Shown: piece after piece, positions 38,814-49,648 of the stretch | How the letters are laid out: each line of letters begins with the position of its first letter | Numbering within the stretch: the stretch's first letter is position 1 | NCBI GenBank assembly: GCA_963791595.1 | Contig: CAWBTF010000034.1 | Coordinates: 186,001-250,000, forward strand | Reading direction: 5' to 3' | Length of the DNA: 64,000 bases | Origin: JAEMQF01 sp963791595 | GTDB taxonomy: Bacteria > Pseudomonadota > Gammaproteobacteria > Burkholderiales > Burkholderiaceae_C | Translations under genes and position numbers: made by a program | Notes under the pieces: model-generated | Database searches by the model: none | Told to the model about the DNA's origin: nothing | The model's input: the letters and a program-made list of their open reading frames with translations, nothing else

Positions 38814-39958
38814 TCATCCACTAAATATTGGCGTCATTTGGGCAACGAATCTCGATGTCTTTGAATAATCATGAAGAAGTTTGTATGCCTGCTCGGTGAT
38901 TTTCTTACGATCAGTTGAGTTCCGTAACCATTTCTCAATGACCTCCGGAACATCACTGAAATCCCAGGCGACAGGAACATAGGTGTCGTTTGGAATGAAA
39001 ATATCCGGGGATGTCTCCACATGTCCCATATCAGGTTTAATTAGCAACGCGCCAAACAGTACTGCCTCATAATCGCGCCAGCAAACCTCTCCATAACCGA
39101 ATGGACTAAAACAAGTACGCGCCGTTCGCAGCTCCATTCGATACTTCCAAGGAGCGAGACCAAATCCACTTGCGACCGTGAGCTCTTGAAGCCCATTGAT
39201 TACCTCGATCGCGTTCTCACGCATCATTTGGTACCAGCCACCTCCGCTCGCGCCGAGCCGCGCATGAACATCTATTTTTTCGCGAATTGTACGAGATCTC
39301 GGCGAATTAAAGAATTGCGGTAGCATATAGGGGGCGGTAAAAAAACTGGGCCCAACAAATAGCTTTCGAAGAAATCCTTCTGGAATTACGTTAATGATCT
39401 CTTGTGGTTTAGACCATATAGTTTTCCATAGTAATCGACGAGGTTAGTGTCACCTTTGGTCGGCTCCAAGTATCGTGCTCGATCGCGGAATACATGCTTC
39501 TTCACGTAGACATCAATATACGGGTCCAACATCGCGGCCAGTCGCAGGTCGGTCGGGGCGAACGAGTCCATGTATACAATCTTCGCGTCCGGGTTCTGCA
39601 TGCGTATCGCCTTGAATAAGCTGCCACATCGTTCAGGCGTCAGGTCGAACCACGTCTGCACACATACGACATCGGCATGACCAGGCGCCTTTTCAGGCGC
39701 CGCTTCGAACTCGGCCGTCGGAAGCTCCCGTAACTCATGGCGCCAACGCGCAAAAAGCTCCCGTTCGTAGAAGTGAAACGGGAAAACTTGGCTCTGCGAA
39801 ATACTACCCGGTTCGCTGAGGAAGAGGACACGTTTGCGCTTGAGGCGCGAGAACCCACGTCGCCAGCCTATCTTCTCTAAAAGCTTTGTCGAAGCGTGCC
39901 AGCGCAGGTGCCTGAGTATTCCATCAGCTACCACCCAGAAACCCTCCACATAGATCAA
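38814..39958 (-). CDS. Exostosin-like glycosyltransferase (one frameshift)
   Basis: Two frames join near 39395, where one A appears lost in CTAAACC. The first part has VLFLSEPGSISQSQVFPFHF and VVCVQTWFDLTPERCGSLFK; the second has ARTCFSPFGYGEVCWRDYEA and GALLIKPDMGHVETSPDIF, a pattern of exostosin-type and related GT-B transferases in which a conserved E/D-rich helix binds the nucleotide sugar. It ends with ITEQAYKLLHDYSKTSRF. It sits six bases after the RgpF-like gene. Substrate unknown. Confidence 0.65.
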
Positions 39959-39964
39959 GCTCGA

Positions 39965-40759
39965 TTAGAGTTCCGTCGACTCAAGAACCGGATGCGCAAA
40001 GCGACGCAGCACCTCTAGAACCGCTTCGCGTCTCTGAAACTTCCCCATTTTCCCAAGCAGAGATTTCTTCAGGAATGGCAAGCCAGCGTCTAACAACCCG
40101 AAAGGCTTAACCAACATCGGATCGGCCACGGTATCGGTATTTCCGTACCAATATGCCCCAACCTTCATATGCCGCGAAGCCACCCGCGCGAAGCGCAGCT
40201 CCTGACATTGAACAACCTCCTGACCACGGTTGAACGCAACGTACTGCGGGAATACCGACCGCAACTTCATAAGCCGCTCAGCGCTGACATCGCGTATCAT
40301 GAATGCATAGGATTGAATATGGTTCTCTTGCCGCGATGAGGCCGTAAATCCAGCGAGATCCCAATTTGATCGACGCATGAATTCTCGAATGTCCGTGAAC
40401 GGCCCAAGGACCGAATCGTTCATGAGGCAGACATTGGAGTGTGGAGATTTCTGGCTGAGAAGGTTCAAAGCCAATGTGTACGCAGAGAAGTCGTATCCTG
40501 ACAACGCCTTCCAATAAAGGGCATCGGACAGGGCATATACGCCCTGCGGAACGAGCGCCGGCTCGGCCGCGGCACAGACCACGAATACCGATAGTCCCAT
40601 GTCTTTGAGTCTCGACAAGGTGAACTGATGGCTCGCGGTCAGGCGCGCATCAGGCGAATAGATGAAGTAGACAATCCATGAATCGCACGCTCGAATGGGT
40701 TTGAGAGCCAAGTGCGCCGGCCGTCGGCGAACGTACGCGACACTCGCGGCGCGATTCAA
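39965..40759 (-). CDS. Rhamnan-synthesis F-like protein
   Basis: A 264-residue protein resembling the RgpF/rhamnan synthesis F family (PF05045 type): DSWIVYFIYSPDARLTASHQ, LSVFVVCAAAEPALVPQGV, the signature VCLMNDSVLGPFTDI, DLAGFTASSRQENHIQSY, and AFNRGQEVVQCQELRFA. Such proteins take part in polymerising deoxyhexose-rich polysaccharides. The frame is intact. The gene follows the flippase and precedes another glycosyltransferase in one transcription direction. Confidence 0.72.
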   Translation of the reverse strand: MNRAASVAYVRRRPAHLALKPIRACDSWIVYFIYSPDARLTASHQFTLSRLKDMGLSVFVVCAAAEPALVPQGVYALSDALYWKALSGYDFSAYTLALNLLSQKSPHSNVCLMNDSVLGPFTDIREFMRRSNWDLAGFTASSRQENHIQSYAFMIRDVSAERLMKLRSVFPQYVAFNRGQEVVQCQELRFARVASRHMKVGAYWYGNTDTVADPMLVKPFGLLDAGLPFLKKSLLGKMGKFQRREAVLEVLRRFAHPVLESTEL

Positions 40760-40878
40760 CCTTGAGAAGCAATCTTGGCTTGCTGGGTACGAAGTCCCAA
40801 TTCGATATCAGGTCAGGTACGTTGCTCGTCACGACTAAATGCCCTCATGTTCACCGCGCCGATAACGCAGATACTCAC

Positions 40879-42321
40879 CTAACGACCGGCCGCCCGATTG
40901 ATCAACTCGCCTACCAGGTACCCACCTGGCCAGGCAAGCAACACGAACAGTTCGAACTTGAAGTCGTTCAGCTTGTGTTTGCTGTTCAACCAATACAGCA
41001 GGGGCAATGTTGGCGCCACGTGGAAGGCGATCGCGTACAGCGCGCCTTGAAAGCCGAACAGGCTGTAGAGCAGGGGGACAAGCACAAACATCGAGATCAG
41101 CCTGACCACATGGATCCAGGTCAGGGCCTTGGGTTGGCCCAAGGCCAGAAATGCACTTCCCGACAGCCCAAAGCGAGCAAAGATCAGGGAGAACGAAAGC
41201 ACCTGGAGCATCGAGCCCGCTTCGCCGTACCGCTGGTCGTAAAGCAGGTCGACTATCAGGGACCCGGTTGCAAACAGCAAGCCCGCGCTGCCGATGAACG
41301 CAATGTCAAAGGGCAACCGCATTCTGTAGTAGAGCGCCCTGAACCTATCAGGCGTGTTGCGTCGCACCTCGCTCAGGGCTGGCATGGCGACCGCCCCAAA
41401 CAGCCGCGACCCCATGCCATCGACCATTGCCGCGACACCGATCGCGAGTGAGTACAAACCGAGGGTAGAAGCACTCACCCAGCCACCAAGCAGCAACCGG
41501 TCGCCGTTGGCGGCGAGAACGTACAACAAGGACGATAGAAGCACCCAGCGTCCGTACCCGACGAGTTCGCGCACGGATTCCGCATGCCACTCAAATCGGT
41601 TGGGAGCACCTGGCAACAACGTGTGGCTCGACACCACCGTGATCATCGAACCAATGAGCATGCCCGCCACCATGGCCCAGATGGAACGGGTGATCCAGCC
41701 CAGCATAACCATCACGAACAGACCAGTCACTTGGGCAACGAGTTCAATCAGGGTCAAGCGCTTGAGATCGAGGTCGCGGCTGCTGGTGACAGCACGGGTC
41801 GACTGAAATCCCATGATGACGGCGCTGAACGAGAAGGCAGCAATCGCCATCGGCAAATCGGTCGCCGCATAGGCTGAAGTGCCGGTCAACCAGCCTAGCG
41901 CCCGGGCTGCCCAGAGGCTGACGGCCACAAGCAAACACACCGCCCAGATCAGCCCGCCGCGCAATACTTGAATCGTCCAAGCCGTGTTAAGCAGCGCTGG
42001 CGAATCTCCGCGTGGGCTTTGGACAATGGCCTGTCGCAAGCCGATGTCAGACAGCAACGAAATCACGACCTGCACGACGATGGCCATGGCCATCACACCG
42101 AACATCTCTGGCGCGAGCAAGCGCGTCATGATGAGGCTGCTGCCGATTCTCAGCACTTGCCCGAACAAGTGCCCGGCCACACTCCAACTGCCCGCGCGCA
42201 GGATTCGGGATTTGAGCGATACAGACTTTCCCTGGGAAGGCGCGCCGCCCTGATCTGCAAACTTTTCCAAGGCGAGTGACACGCCCGTACTCACTTCAGG
42301 AGAATGTTCTGGGGTAGACAC
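40879..42321 (-). CDS. Wzx-like polysaccharide flippase
   Basis: A 480-residue polytopic protein of the MVF/MATE-like polysaccharide transporter group, with a typical start region (KSRILRAGSWSVAGHLFGQV, LRIGSSLIMTRLLAPEMFGV) and helices throughout, e.g. LVGYGRWVLLSSLLYVLAAN and GLYSLAIGVAAMVDGMG. Length and helix pattern fit Wzx or the WzxC family, which flips lipid-linked repeat units to the periplasm. Its start overlaps the 3' end of the ligase/polymerase gene by 26 bases. The frame is intact. Confidence 0.86.
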   Translation of the reverse strand: MSTPEHSPEVSTGVSLALEKFADQGGAPSQGKSVSLKSRILRAGSWSVAGHLFGQVLRIGSSLIMTRLLAPEMFGVMAMAIVVQVVISLLSDIGLRQAIVQSPRGDSPALLNTAWTIQVLRGGLIWAVCLLVAVSLWAARALGWLTGTSAYAATDLPMAIAAFSFSAVIMGFQSTRAVTSSRDLDLKRLTLIELVAQVTGLFVMVMLGWITRSIWAMVAGMLIGSMITVVSSHTLLPGAPNRFEWHAESVRELVGYGRWVLLSSLLYVLAANGDRLLLGGWVSASTLGLYSLAIGVAAMVDGMGSRLFGAVAMPALSEVRRNTPDRFRALYYRMRLPFDIAFIGSAGLLFATGSLIVDLLYDQRYGEAGSMLQVLSFSLIFARFGLSGSAFLALGQPKALTWIHVVRLISMFVLVPLLYSLFGFQGALYAIAFHVAPTLPLLYWLNSKHKLNDFKFELFVLLAWPGGYLVGELINRAAGR

Positions 42322-43865
42322 GGGTTGCCTTGGAGTCCACCGTTGTCGTGCCGTGTGCCCGCTGCAGTGAAGAAGCCTTCTGGCCGTACCGCCTTGCGTA
42401 CGCCACGCAAACGCCTGCTGTCAGCCAATAGACCGTCGGGACGAATGTGATGCTGCTCACCGTGGCGATCGTTACGAGGATGCCGACCATGGCTGCGAGC
42501 ACCGCACGGCCAAGTTGCTCCGCTTCAGCATCTATGCCGGCAACGATGCGATGGGCACGCCAGCAAGCGGCTATCGCATACAGGAACGGAGCCACAAAGA
42601 AGCACAGCCCGACGAGCCCATAGGCGAGCGCCACCGCGAGGTAGGTATTCACAATGTCGATGATGCCCTGGCCCTGACGCATCTCCTCCATGATCGGGTT
42701 CACTATGTAGTCAAAAGACCCAAACATCGGGTTTTGCCATAGCACGATCAAAGACACTTCCAACAAACGTTGGCGGTAAGTGACACTGCCTTCGTCGACC
42801 GTACCCACAAAGGGCAGGTGGTCGACAAGGATTGCGCCGAAAGGTGAAAGCATTACAAGAGCAAACAAGAGACCACCGCCACCAAGCATCCAGGCATAGC
42901 GGCGTGCGACTCCAGGCCCCATACCCAAGCCCACAACCAACGCCAGCGCGGCCCCAACCCAGGGGCCGCGCGAAAGCGCCATCATGAGCCCGCTACCCAG
43001 CGTGAGCGCGGCCAACCACCGCATTAAACCGGACTTGAGATGCCGCGCCAGGAAGATGAGTAGTGCGATGGCCACCATCATCAGGTAGCCGAGCACGATG
43101 GAGTTCCCGGCTGCCACGTTCGCACGCAGCAGGCCGCTTTCACCCCGAGTTATGTAGACGAGCATCTCCCCCGACGGCAGACCGAGAGCGCTACCCAATC
43201 CGTCGTAGATCAACCAACTGCGCGCCGCCTCGAAGATGGCCATCGGGGCCATTACGGCCACTGCCAGGGCGAACGCGGCAGTGAACTCGCGAAAGTCGCG
43301 GATATCGCGCAACGCACGGCTCGCCACGAAATACGGAAGCCATACGTCGACGAATGAATAGAAAGCGCCACGCATGATGCCGGTCGCGTTGACGACCGTC
43401 GCCTGCAAGATCAGTATCAGAACCATATACGCAACCACCAGCGAGTCAGCCAGGCGCGAGACCGTATCGCTGGTCTGCGGGGGTCTTCATCAGGCTCCAT
43501 GCCGCCGGCAAGAGAATGACCAGGTTGAGCAAGCGCACCGGGCCGAGATTGAACAGGTAGTTGACCAGCCCCAAACCCGGGATCTGCGCACCAACCGGCG
43601 GCACCGCAAACAGAACGAGCGCGTAAAGCGCAAGCGGATTGCGGTCGCGTGCCCCGTAGACGGCAAGCAGCAGAGCGCAGAGCACTGCGTACAGCCAGAA
43701 GTTGTGCGAGAGGAAGGCGATCAGCGTGACTGCGAACCACAGATTGCGTCGCCGCCGGTAGTCCAGCACGTTCGTCGTCAACGCACACAGCGGCCTTTCC
43801 GCTACCGCGAACACGGCAGCGGCGATGGCGAGGATCACGACCAGCGCTTTGAGGTGTTCGGGCAC
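42296..43865 (-). CDS. O-antigen ligase/Wzy-like polymerase (one frameshift)
   Basis: Two frames join near 43450 to give a polytopic protein of about 520 residues: N-terminal helices (LVVILAIAAAVFAVAERPL, FAVPPVGAQIPGL), then ILILQATVVNATGIMRGAF, AMAPMAIFEAARSWLIYDG and the Wzy_C/ligase-type loop with GLLRANVAAGNSIVLGYLM and MMALSRGPWVGAAL. The long periplasmic loop and the R-G-P-W motif are typical of ligases and Wzy polymerases. It probably polymerises the exopolysaccharide repeat. It lies between exosortase and flippase genes and overlaps the latter. Confidence 0.8.
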
Positions 43866-43919
43866 GGAACAGCAGGTCGTTCAGTCGAGGCACGCGGCGC
43901 AGCGCAACTGCGGCGTCGG

Positions 43920-44815
43920 CTACCGCCGCTCAGCAACCACGCTGGAACGACGCCCTAACTTGGCAAGCACCCCATCCAACGCGAAGAAGCAGACAAGCGC
44001 GACGAGCATCAGCACCATGCCTGCCGCCCCGTGCAGGAAGCCCTGCCCGGCTTCATCGCCGAGGTGGTAGGTCACGAGCACCAGGATGATGACGCGAACG
44101 ATGTTGGCGGCAAACGCGATCGGCAGTATGGACGCCAGCATGATGGCGTTGTGCAGCTTGCTCTTGCGCGCCATGATGTACATGAACAGGGTGCCCAATG
44201 CCGAAAGGCTGAACATCGAGTTCAGGCCCGAGCACGCGTCTGCCACCAGCAGCTGGTACTGGCCGATCGTCATCGTCACGCCGGTGCGCGAAATCGGGTA
44301 GCCCACGGCGTACAGAACGCCTTCCACGATGACCGAAACCCATTGCTTCAAGCGGGCCGGTGACGGCGTCGACAAAGATCCCCGGCAAGGGAATCATGAA
44401 CACCATGTACAGAATGGGGAACCAGGCCACGCGCAGCGCAGGTGTTCCCTTCATCAGCAGCAAGGCACCCGCCGCGACCAGGGGTTGCGAGCCCAGTTCG
44501 AAGATCGAAATGCTGAACATGCGCGGCCCAGCACGAAAACCAGCAAGCCCGCTGAGAAAGAGCGGCCAACCCAGCGCGGGCGAGGGTTGCGTGGCGGCAC
44601 CCAGCAAGGCGTTGGCGCTGCGTCCAGAACAGCCACACCAGCACGCCAAGGATGAGCGGGCCGTGGCCATGCTCTTCGCTTTGCCAGATGCCGTTGGCCG
44701 CCCACCAGTAGACGGGCGCGTACATCACGGCCCAGCCGGCCAGCGCCACGAGCCATGGCGCGGCCGCGCTGAAACGCTGGTTCAGCGGCGCGGCGGATGC
44801 GACTTCAGTACTCAT
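43920..44815 (-). CDS. xrtB: Exosortase B (XrtB) (frameshifted)
   Basis: An integral-membrane cysteine protease/transpeptidase that processes PEP-CTERM proteins. The N-terminal part (APWLVALAGWAVMYAPVYWW, SEEHGHGPLILGVLVWLFW) is typical of XrtB. The catalytic residues are all present in the last third: Cys in LVADACSGLNSMFSL, Arg in FAANIVRVIILVLV, His in GQGFLHGAAGMVLM. Two or more frameshifts (near 44610 and 44350) break the frame. The start overlaps the end of epsG by 11 bases. Neighbours epsG/F/E/D are the usual XrtB companions in betaproteobacteria. Confidence 0.9.
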
Positions 44816-45727
44816 TCAAGACCACGCTGGCCATCGTGGATGGGCTGCGGCTCAGCGTTTCGGAAAGTTCTTTCAGCGATCCCACGCGCGACGCGTTCTT
44901 GCGTGCCACCACCAGCGCCGCACCGCAGCGCGCCGCCACCACCGACGCATCGGCACCGTAGTCGGCGGGCGAGGTGTCGACCACCACGTGGTCGAACTTG
45001 CTGATGAGCTCGTGCAGCAGCAGGCCGAAGGTCGGGCGCTCCACCAGCTCCAGCGGGTTGGGCGGCACCACGCCCACCGGCAGGATGAACAGCCCGGGCA
45101 TGCCGGCTCTGCTGGACGACCCGGCTTTCGGAGCGGCCCGAAAGAATGCTCGACAGCCCGGCCTCGGCCGGCAGGTTGAACACGCGGTGCAGGCGCGGCG
45201 TGCGCAGGTTGGCGTCCACCAGCAAGGTGCGCCCGGCCAGTTGCGCCAGCGTGACGGCGAGATTGGCGGCGAAGAAGGTCTTGCCGTCGCCCGCGCCGGG
45301 GCTGACGACGGCCAGCGCGCGGCGCGGGTTGGCGTGTTCGCCGAAGACGTTGACCAGCAGTTGGCTGCGGATGCTGCGGAACACTTCGGCCTGGCGCGAA
45401 AACGGCTCGTTCAGCGCCACGAGTTCCGGGCTGAGCTTGCGCTGCTCTTCGGTGGCAATCGGGTACTGGAACTGCTGCGCCAGCGCGCGCAGCACGTCTT
45501 GCTCGGTGGCGTAGCCCAGCGCCACGGCGGCCTGGCCGAAGCGCACGCCTTTGTCACGCTGGTGCGCGAGGATGCGGTCGACGCGCGCCGGGCGAGAGCT
45601 TGCGCGTCTTGCCCAGAATGTCGCCCATCGACCGGTTGTGGCCGATCGCCTTGGTGGCGGTTTCCACGCCGTTGACCGGCATGTTCGGCGGCAGGGGCTG
45701 CAGCACGGAATCGCGAAACTTGGCCAT
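44805..45727 (-). CDS. epsG: EpsG-type tyrosine-protein kinase (frameshifted)
   Basis: The cytoplasmic BY-kinase partner of the chain-length regulator. The start ATG 45727 gives MAKFRDSVLQPLPPNMPVNG, followed by ILGKTRKLSP and RFGQAAVALGYATEQDVLRA, an MshEN-like N-terminal domain. The kinase part has VVSPGAGDGKTFFAANLAV (Walker A), RTLLVDANLRTPRLHRVFN (Walker A') and FDHVVVDTSPADYGADASVV (Walker B-like). One extra G near 45590 and another slip near 45105 break the frame. It ends at 44805. No Tyr-rich tail is visible, unlike Wzc. Confidence 0.86.
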
Positions 45728-45740
45728 GGCTGCGCCGCGC

Positions 45741-47169
45741 TCAATTCGCCGGTGCGGGCAGGCGGCTCACCATGCGCTGCTGCTCGGGAGTGGATTTCTT
45801 GCCGCCCAGCAGCTTGCGGCCCGCGGGTTTGGGCAGCACGCCCAGCACCGCCAGCCCGCCCATCGCCGCGGAAACGTCTTCGGTGGTGCGCACCCGGCGA
45901 TCGAGCAGTTCGATGCCGAACGCCAGGCCAAGGCCGAGCATCAGGCCCGACGAGCACGGAGGCCCCCGCAGCCTTCACCAACTGCGGCGACGAGGGCTGC
46001 TGCGGCGGCGTGGCCGGCGTGAGCACGCTGACGTTGCTCAAGGTCGCCTGGCTTTCCAGCGTCGATTGGTTCAGGCGCCCCACCACGGCGTCGTACGCGC
46101 GCTGCGCGCTTTCCACGTCGCGCGCGAGCACGGCGCCTTCGTCGCGCATGCCCTTCATTTGCAGCAGCTTGGTGCGCTGCGCGTCGAGCGCGGCGCGCAG
46201 CTCGGCCACGCGCTGGCGGTTGATGTTGGCCGAGACGCCCACGCTGCTCGTCGCGCGGCGCGTTTCGGATTCGATCTTGCTCTTCAGGCCTTCGATGCTG
46301 AGCTTGGCCTCCACCACCTGCGGGTGGTTGTCGCCGAGGCGGTTGCTCATTTCCTGCAGCCGAAGCTCGCTGCGCGAGAGTTCGGCCTTCAGGCCGCTGA
46401 TGATGCTGCTGCCCATCACCTCTTGCATTTCATCGACCGAGCCGCGCTGCGCCTGCGCCTGGCGCACGCCGGATTCGGACGCCAGCGCCTGCAAGGTCAC
46501 CAATTGCGAGGACAGCGCGTTCAGTTTGGCGTTTTCGATGTCCATGCGCTCGTCGGTGGTGATGACGCCTTTTTCTTGCTGGAAGGTGGAGAGCTTGGTC
46601 TGCGCGGCTTCGAGCTTTTCACGCGCGTCTTTGGAGCGAACGTCGAAGAAGTCGGAATACTTCTTGGCCGGGTCGACGCGCATTTCCAGGCCGGTTTCGA
46701 GGTAGGCCTGCACGAACGCATTGGCCAGCGCGGCGGCGAAATCCGGGTCCGGCGCTCGGTACGACACGTTGATCACGCTCGACGCGCGGCCCGGCTGCAC
46801 CAGCATGGCCTTCTGGAACATTTCGCCGAGCCAGGTTTCGATGGCGATCTTGCCCTCGGTGGCCGCCACCCACTGCTCGCGCACCTGCGGGTTCTGCACG
46901 AGCTTGAGGTTGCGCACCACGCGCGCCGCGACGCGGTCGCTCTGGATGATCTCGACCTGGGTGGCCATGAACAGCGGCGAGGCCATGCCGCCGTACATCA
47001 TCGACGACACCGGGTCGGGCTTGGTGTCGACGATCATCACCGCGTTGGCGGTGTACATCTTCGGCATGCGCATCGTCACGCCCACCGTGGCCGCCACGGT
47101 GACGATGAGCACCAGCAGCGCAATCCACCAGCGCGCGCGCAGGATGGCGAGGATCTGGGCGGGGCTCAT
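45741..47169 (-). CDS. epsF: EpsF-type polysaccharide chain-length determinant (one frameshift)
   Basis: A Wzz-family inner-membrane protein: N-terminal helix WWIALLVLIVTVAATVGVTM, the periplasmic region with KMYTANAVMIVDTKPDPVS, a coiled coil (REKLEAAQTKLSTFQQEKGV to EDGAVLARDVESAQRAYDA-like), and the second helix after PQQPSSPQLVKAA. The frame slips near 45945, after which LGLGLAFGIELLDRRVRTTE and VLGVLPKPAGRKLLGGKKS complete the protein. It starts at ATG 47169 and sits between epsE and epsG. It sets polymer length and controls EpsG. Confidence 0.9.
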
Positions 47170-47193
47170 GCTGTTCTCACTTCACCGCCTGCT

Positions 47194-48015
47194 TCAGAAC
47201 AGGCTCTCGCGCACGTAGACCACGTCGTCGGCGCGCAAGCTGGTCTTCCATCGTCGGCTGCAGCACCTGCGTCTTGCCGTCGGCGCCCTTGCGGTGGATG
47301 CGCATGCCTTTTTCGGTGCCGCGCTGCGGTGATGCCGCCGCTCGCGGCCAGCACCTGCATCAGCGTCATGCCGCGTTCCAGCCGCAGCGTGCCGGGGCGC
47401 TGCACTTCGCCGTAGATGTAGACCACGGGCGCGCGGTCGACGAACAGCACGTCGCCGTTCTGCACGAACAGGTCGTCGGCGCGGCGGTCGCTGCGCACGA
47501 TGCTTTGCAGGTCCAGCTCGCGGCGAAACGGCTGGCCGTTGCGGGTGCCCACCAGCGTGACGATGTCGGCCCCGCCGGGCGCGATGCCGCCGGCAGTGGC
47601 CAGCAGGTCCGACAAACGCATGTCCGCTGTTTCGACCGGGTAGCGCCCGGGCCGGCCCACCTGGCCGAGCACCGAGACCTGGCTGCCGCGCACCTGCACG
47701 ACGAGCAGGCTCACCTGCGGCTGCCTTCAGGAAGTTGCCGCTGCGCAAGCCATCGGCGATCACCTTCTCGGCCTGCGTGACGCCCAGCCCGCCCAGGCGC
47801 ACGCTGCCCAGCAATGGGTAGCTGATGGTGCCGGTTTCGCCGATGCGGGTTTCGAGCGACAGGTCAGGCGACTGGTAGACGGTGATGCGCACCACGTCGC
47901 CGGGGCTGAGGCGGTATTCGGCGGGGGCTTGGGCGTGGGCTGGCGCGCTGACGAGCAGGAGTGCCAGGAGAGGGGCGACGATGGCGCGAAGGAAAGCGTT
48001 CACTTTTGTCATCAT
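47194..48015 (-). CDS. epsE: EpsE-type polysaccharide export (Wza-like) protein (frameshifted)
   Basis: A signal peptide (LRAIVAPLLALLLVSAPAHA) precedes the Poly_export domain EYRLSPGDVVRITVYQSPDL and GTISYPLLGSVRLGGLGVTQ. After a slip near 47720 come the SLBB-type repeats: VLGQVGRPGRYPVETADMRL, VYIYGEVQRPGTLRLERGMT and ASGGIT. Further slips near 47325 and 47240 lead to LRADDVVYVRESLF at the end. It lacks a lipobox. It forms the periplasmic/outer-membrane export channel. The upstream frame extension to 48060 is translated short repeat sequence, so ATG 48015 (or 48012) is the start. Confidence 0.88.
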   Translation of the reverse strand: MMTKVNAFLRAIVAPLLALLLVSAPAHAQAPAEYRLSPGDVVRITVYQSPDLSLETRIGETGTISYPLLGSVRLGGLGVTQAEKVIADGLRSGNFLKAAAGEPARRAGARQPGLGARPGGPARALPGRNSGHAFVGPAGHCRRHRARRGRHRHAGGHPQRPAVSPRAGPAKHRAQRPPRRRPVRAERRRAVRRPRARGLHLRRSAAPRHAAAGTRHDADAGAGRERRHHRSAAPKKACASTARAPTARRRCCSRRWKTSLRADDVVYVRESLF

Positions 48016-48055
48016 GCCGGCGAAAGCCGGTATCCACTGGTTGCGGCGAATGCCC
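48012..48055. repeat. CCGGCG-type short inverted repeat at the epsE start
   Basis: A degenerate unit, ATGCCGGCGAAAGCCGGTAT, lies directly before epsE and supplies its first ATG. Related units follow throughout the right-hand 16 kb; another sits at 48325-48352. Confidence 0.75.
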
Positions 48056-48056
48056 C

Positions 48057-48296
48057 TCAACTGAGTTCCAGGCGCTTTTCAATACGCTGAAGCCGCTCGA
48101 CGATCTGGTCGATGCTGATCTGCTGGCGGGCAACTTCTTCGAAACCGTGCAGGTCGTTGCGCCGCAAGTCGATCATCGATGAATCGATACTGCGCAGACG
48201 CGATTTGATGTCGGTAGTGTCGGCCTTCACATCGGCCAGTTCGAGGCGAAGTGCCTTGAGGTGTTCGAGCATGAGGTTGTCGATGTTCTCAGTCAT
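48057..48296 (-). CDS. Small coiled-coil protein
   Basis: A 79-residue, Leu/Asp/Arg-rich protein with heptad character: MTENIDNLMLEHLKALRLEL, then TTDIKSRLRSIDSSMIDLRR and VERLQRIEKRLELS. This type of small coiled-coil protein recurs in betaproteobacterial genomes with no known function. A related protein is encoded at 50090 on the other strand. Lying between epsD and epsE it interrupts the usual gene pair. Confidence 0.7.
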   Translation of the reverse strand: MTENIDNLMLEHLKALRLELADVKADTTDIKSRLRSIDSSMIDLRRNDLHGFEEVARQQISIDQIVERLQRIEKRLELS

Positions 48297-48360
48297 TCGG
48301 AGCTCCGTGTTACGCGAAGCAGTGGATCCCGGCGTTCGCCGGGATGACGAGCGGACGGCT

Positions 48361-49434
48361 TCACTTCTTCCCCCCCAGGCCCTTGCTGAGCACGTCGGCG
48401 GCGATCGGGCTGCTGGCGGACAGGTCGACCGGGGGCGGAGCGGCGATCACCACCGGCGCCGGTGCGGCACCCGTGCTCGCACCGGGCTTGAGCCCGAGGC
48501 CCTTGTTGATGGCGTCCGACGCCAGGTCCCCGGCCTTCGGCTGCGCTGCCGCAGCGGCGGCGTCTGCTGTGGCTTTCGCCGCGGAGGCGGCCGCAGCCGC
48601 GCCTTCGGCGAACTTGCCGACGTATTGCACCCGAGCCGCTGCGCGCAGCGTCTTCATGTCGCTGTCGATGAGCTTGCGCTTCGCGTCGTTCAGCAAAAAC
48701 TGCTCGATCGCCGGCTTGGCGCGCGCTTCGTCGACCGGCTCGCTCTTGCTGCCGGCGAGCACGATCACTTGCGCGCCGCTGGCCGTGGGCAAGAGCATCG
48801 CCTGGCCGTCTTTCATCTTCGCAAACGTGTCGAGCATGTTCAGCGGCAGTTGCTCGGCCGGGCGCACCGCCTGGTTGCCGGCGAAGCGGAAATCGTTGGC
48901 CTTGAGGTATTCAACGAATTCATTCACCGACTTGGCCGCCTGGAGCTTTTTGCGCAGGGGGTCGATCTGCTCCGGCTTGGCCTCGATCGCGATTTCCTGG
49001 ATGCTGTAGATGCGCCTGTCCTTGAACAGCCCCGGCTTGTCGGCGTAGTACTTGCTGATCTCTTCGGCCGTGGGCTTGGCCGCGGCTTCGCCCACTTTCT
49101 CGATGTAGGCGCGGGCGATGATCTCGCGCTTGGCGGCTTCGATCTGCTGCATCACGCGCGGGTCGCGGTCGACCTTCAGTTCCTGCGCCTTCTGGATCGC
49201 GATTTCCTGGTCGATCAAGCGCTCCAGCACCTGGCGGCTGGCGGCGTCGGCCTGGTCGGCCTTCAGCCCGCGCTGCTGCTGCAGCACGAAGTTGATTTGA
49301 TGGACCGAGATTTCTTCCTTGTTCACCTTCGCGGCAACCTGCGACGCGGGTTTGTCCTTGCTGGCGCCGCCGCAACTGGCAAGAACGAGCGCGAGGCAGG
49401 CGGTCGCGACGAGAAGAGACCGGCTGACCGACAT
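48361..49434 (-). CDS. epsD: EpsD-type peptidyl-prolyl isomerase lipoprotein
   Basis: A lipoprotein of about 357 residues: MSVSRSLLVATACLALVLAS then C (lipobox), a SurA/PrsA-like N-terminal helical domain (VHQINFVLQQQRGLKADQAD, LERLIDQEIAIQKAQELKV) and a PpiC-like domain (RIYSIQEIAIEAKPEQIDPL, DFRFAGNQAVRPAEQLP). The C-terminus is a low-complexity Ala/Pro/Lys tail ending LSKGLGGKK. EpsD proteins are assumed to be folding helpers for the export machinery. ATG 49434 gives the cleanest signal; ATG 49476 is possible. The frame is intact. The 200 bases upstream hold no gene. Confidence 0.87.
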   Translation of the reverse strand: MSVSRSLLVATACLALVLASCGGASKDKPASQVAAKVNKEEISVHQINFVLQQQRGLKADQADAASRQVLERLIDQEIAIQKAQELKVDRDPRVMQQIEAAKREIIARAYIEKVGEAAAKPTAEEISKYYADKPGLFKDRRIYSIQEIAIEAKPEQIDPLRKKLQAAKSVNEFVEYLKANDFRFAGNQAVRPAEQLPLNMLDTFAKMKDGQAMLLPTASGAQVIVLAGSKSEPVDEARAKPAIEQFLLNDAKRKLIDSDMKTLRAAARVQYVGKFAEGAAAAASAAKATADAAAAAAQPKAGDLASDAINKGLGLKPGASTGAAPAPVVIAAPPPVDLSASSPIAADVLSKGLGGKK

Positions 49435-49648
49435 GGCGCTGGCGGTGGGATAGGTGCGGTCGAGGGGTGAAATCATGAGCGGCCTTCCCGTGGATGTCAT
49501 CTGCGCACGCCACCGGGGCGGCGCTTGGCGCGGGGAGTGTGAACCCCGTGCCTTTCGACTGCCGAGTTTACTGGTGATGTAACGCCGAATTGCCCCCCTG
49601 GACACATGGCGCAAAACCAGCAACACCAGCGGACACTCTTTGTGCCGA

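Noticed and set aside
45772..47415. A 547-codon open frame on the plus strand across epsF/epsE.
   Set aside because: Antisense shadow; its sequence is the low-complexity His/Arg/Gly pattern of the opposite strand of GC-rich genes.
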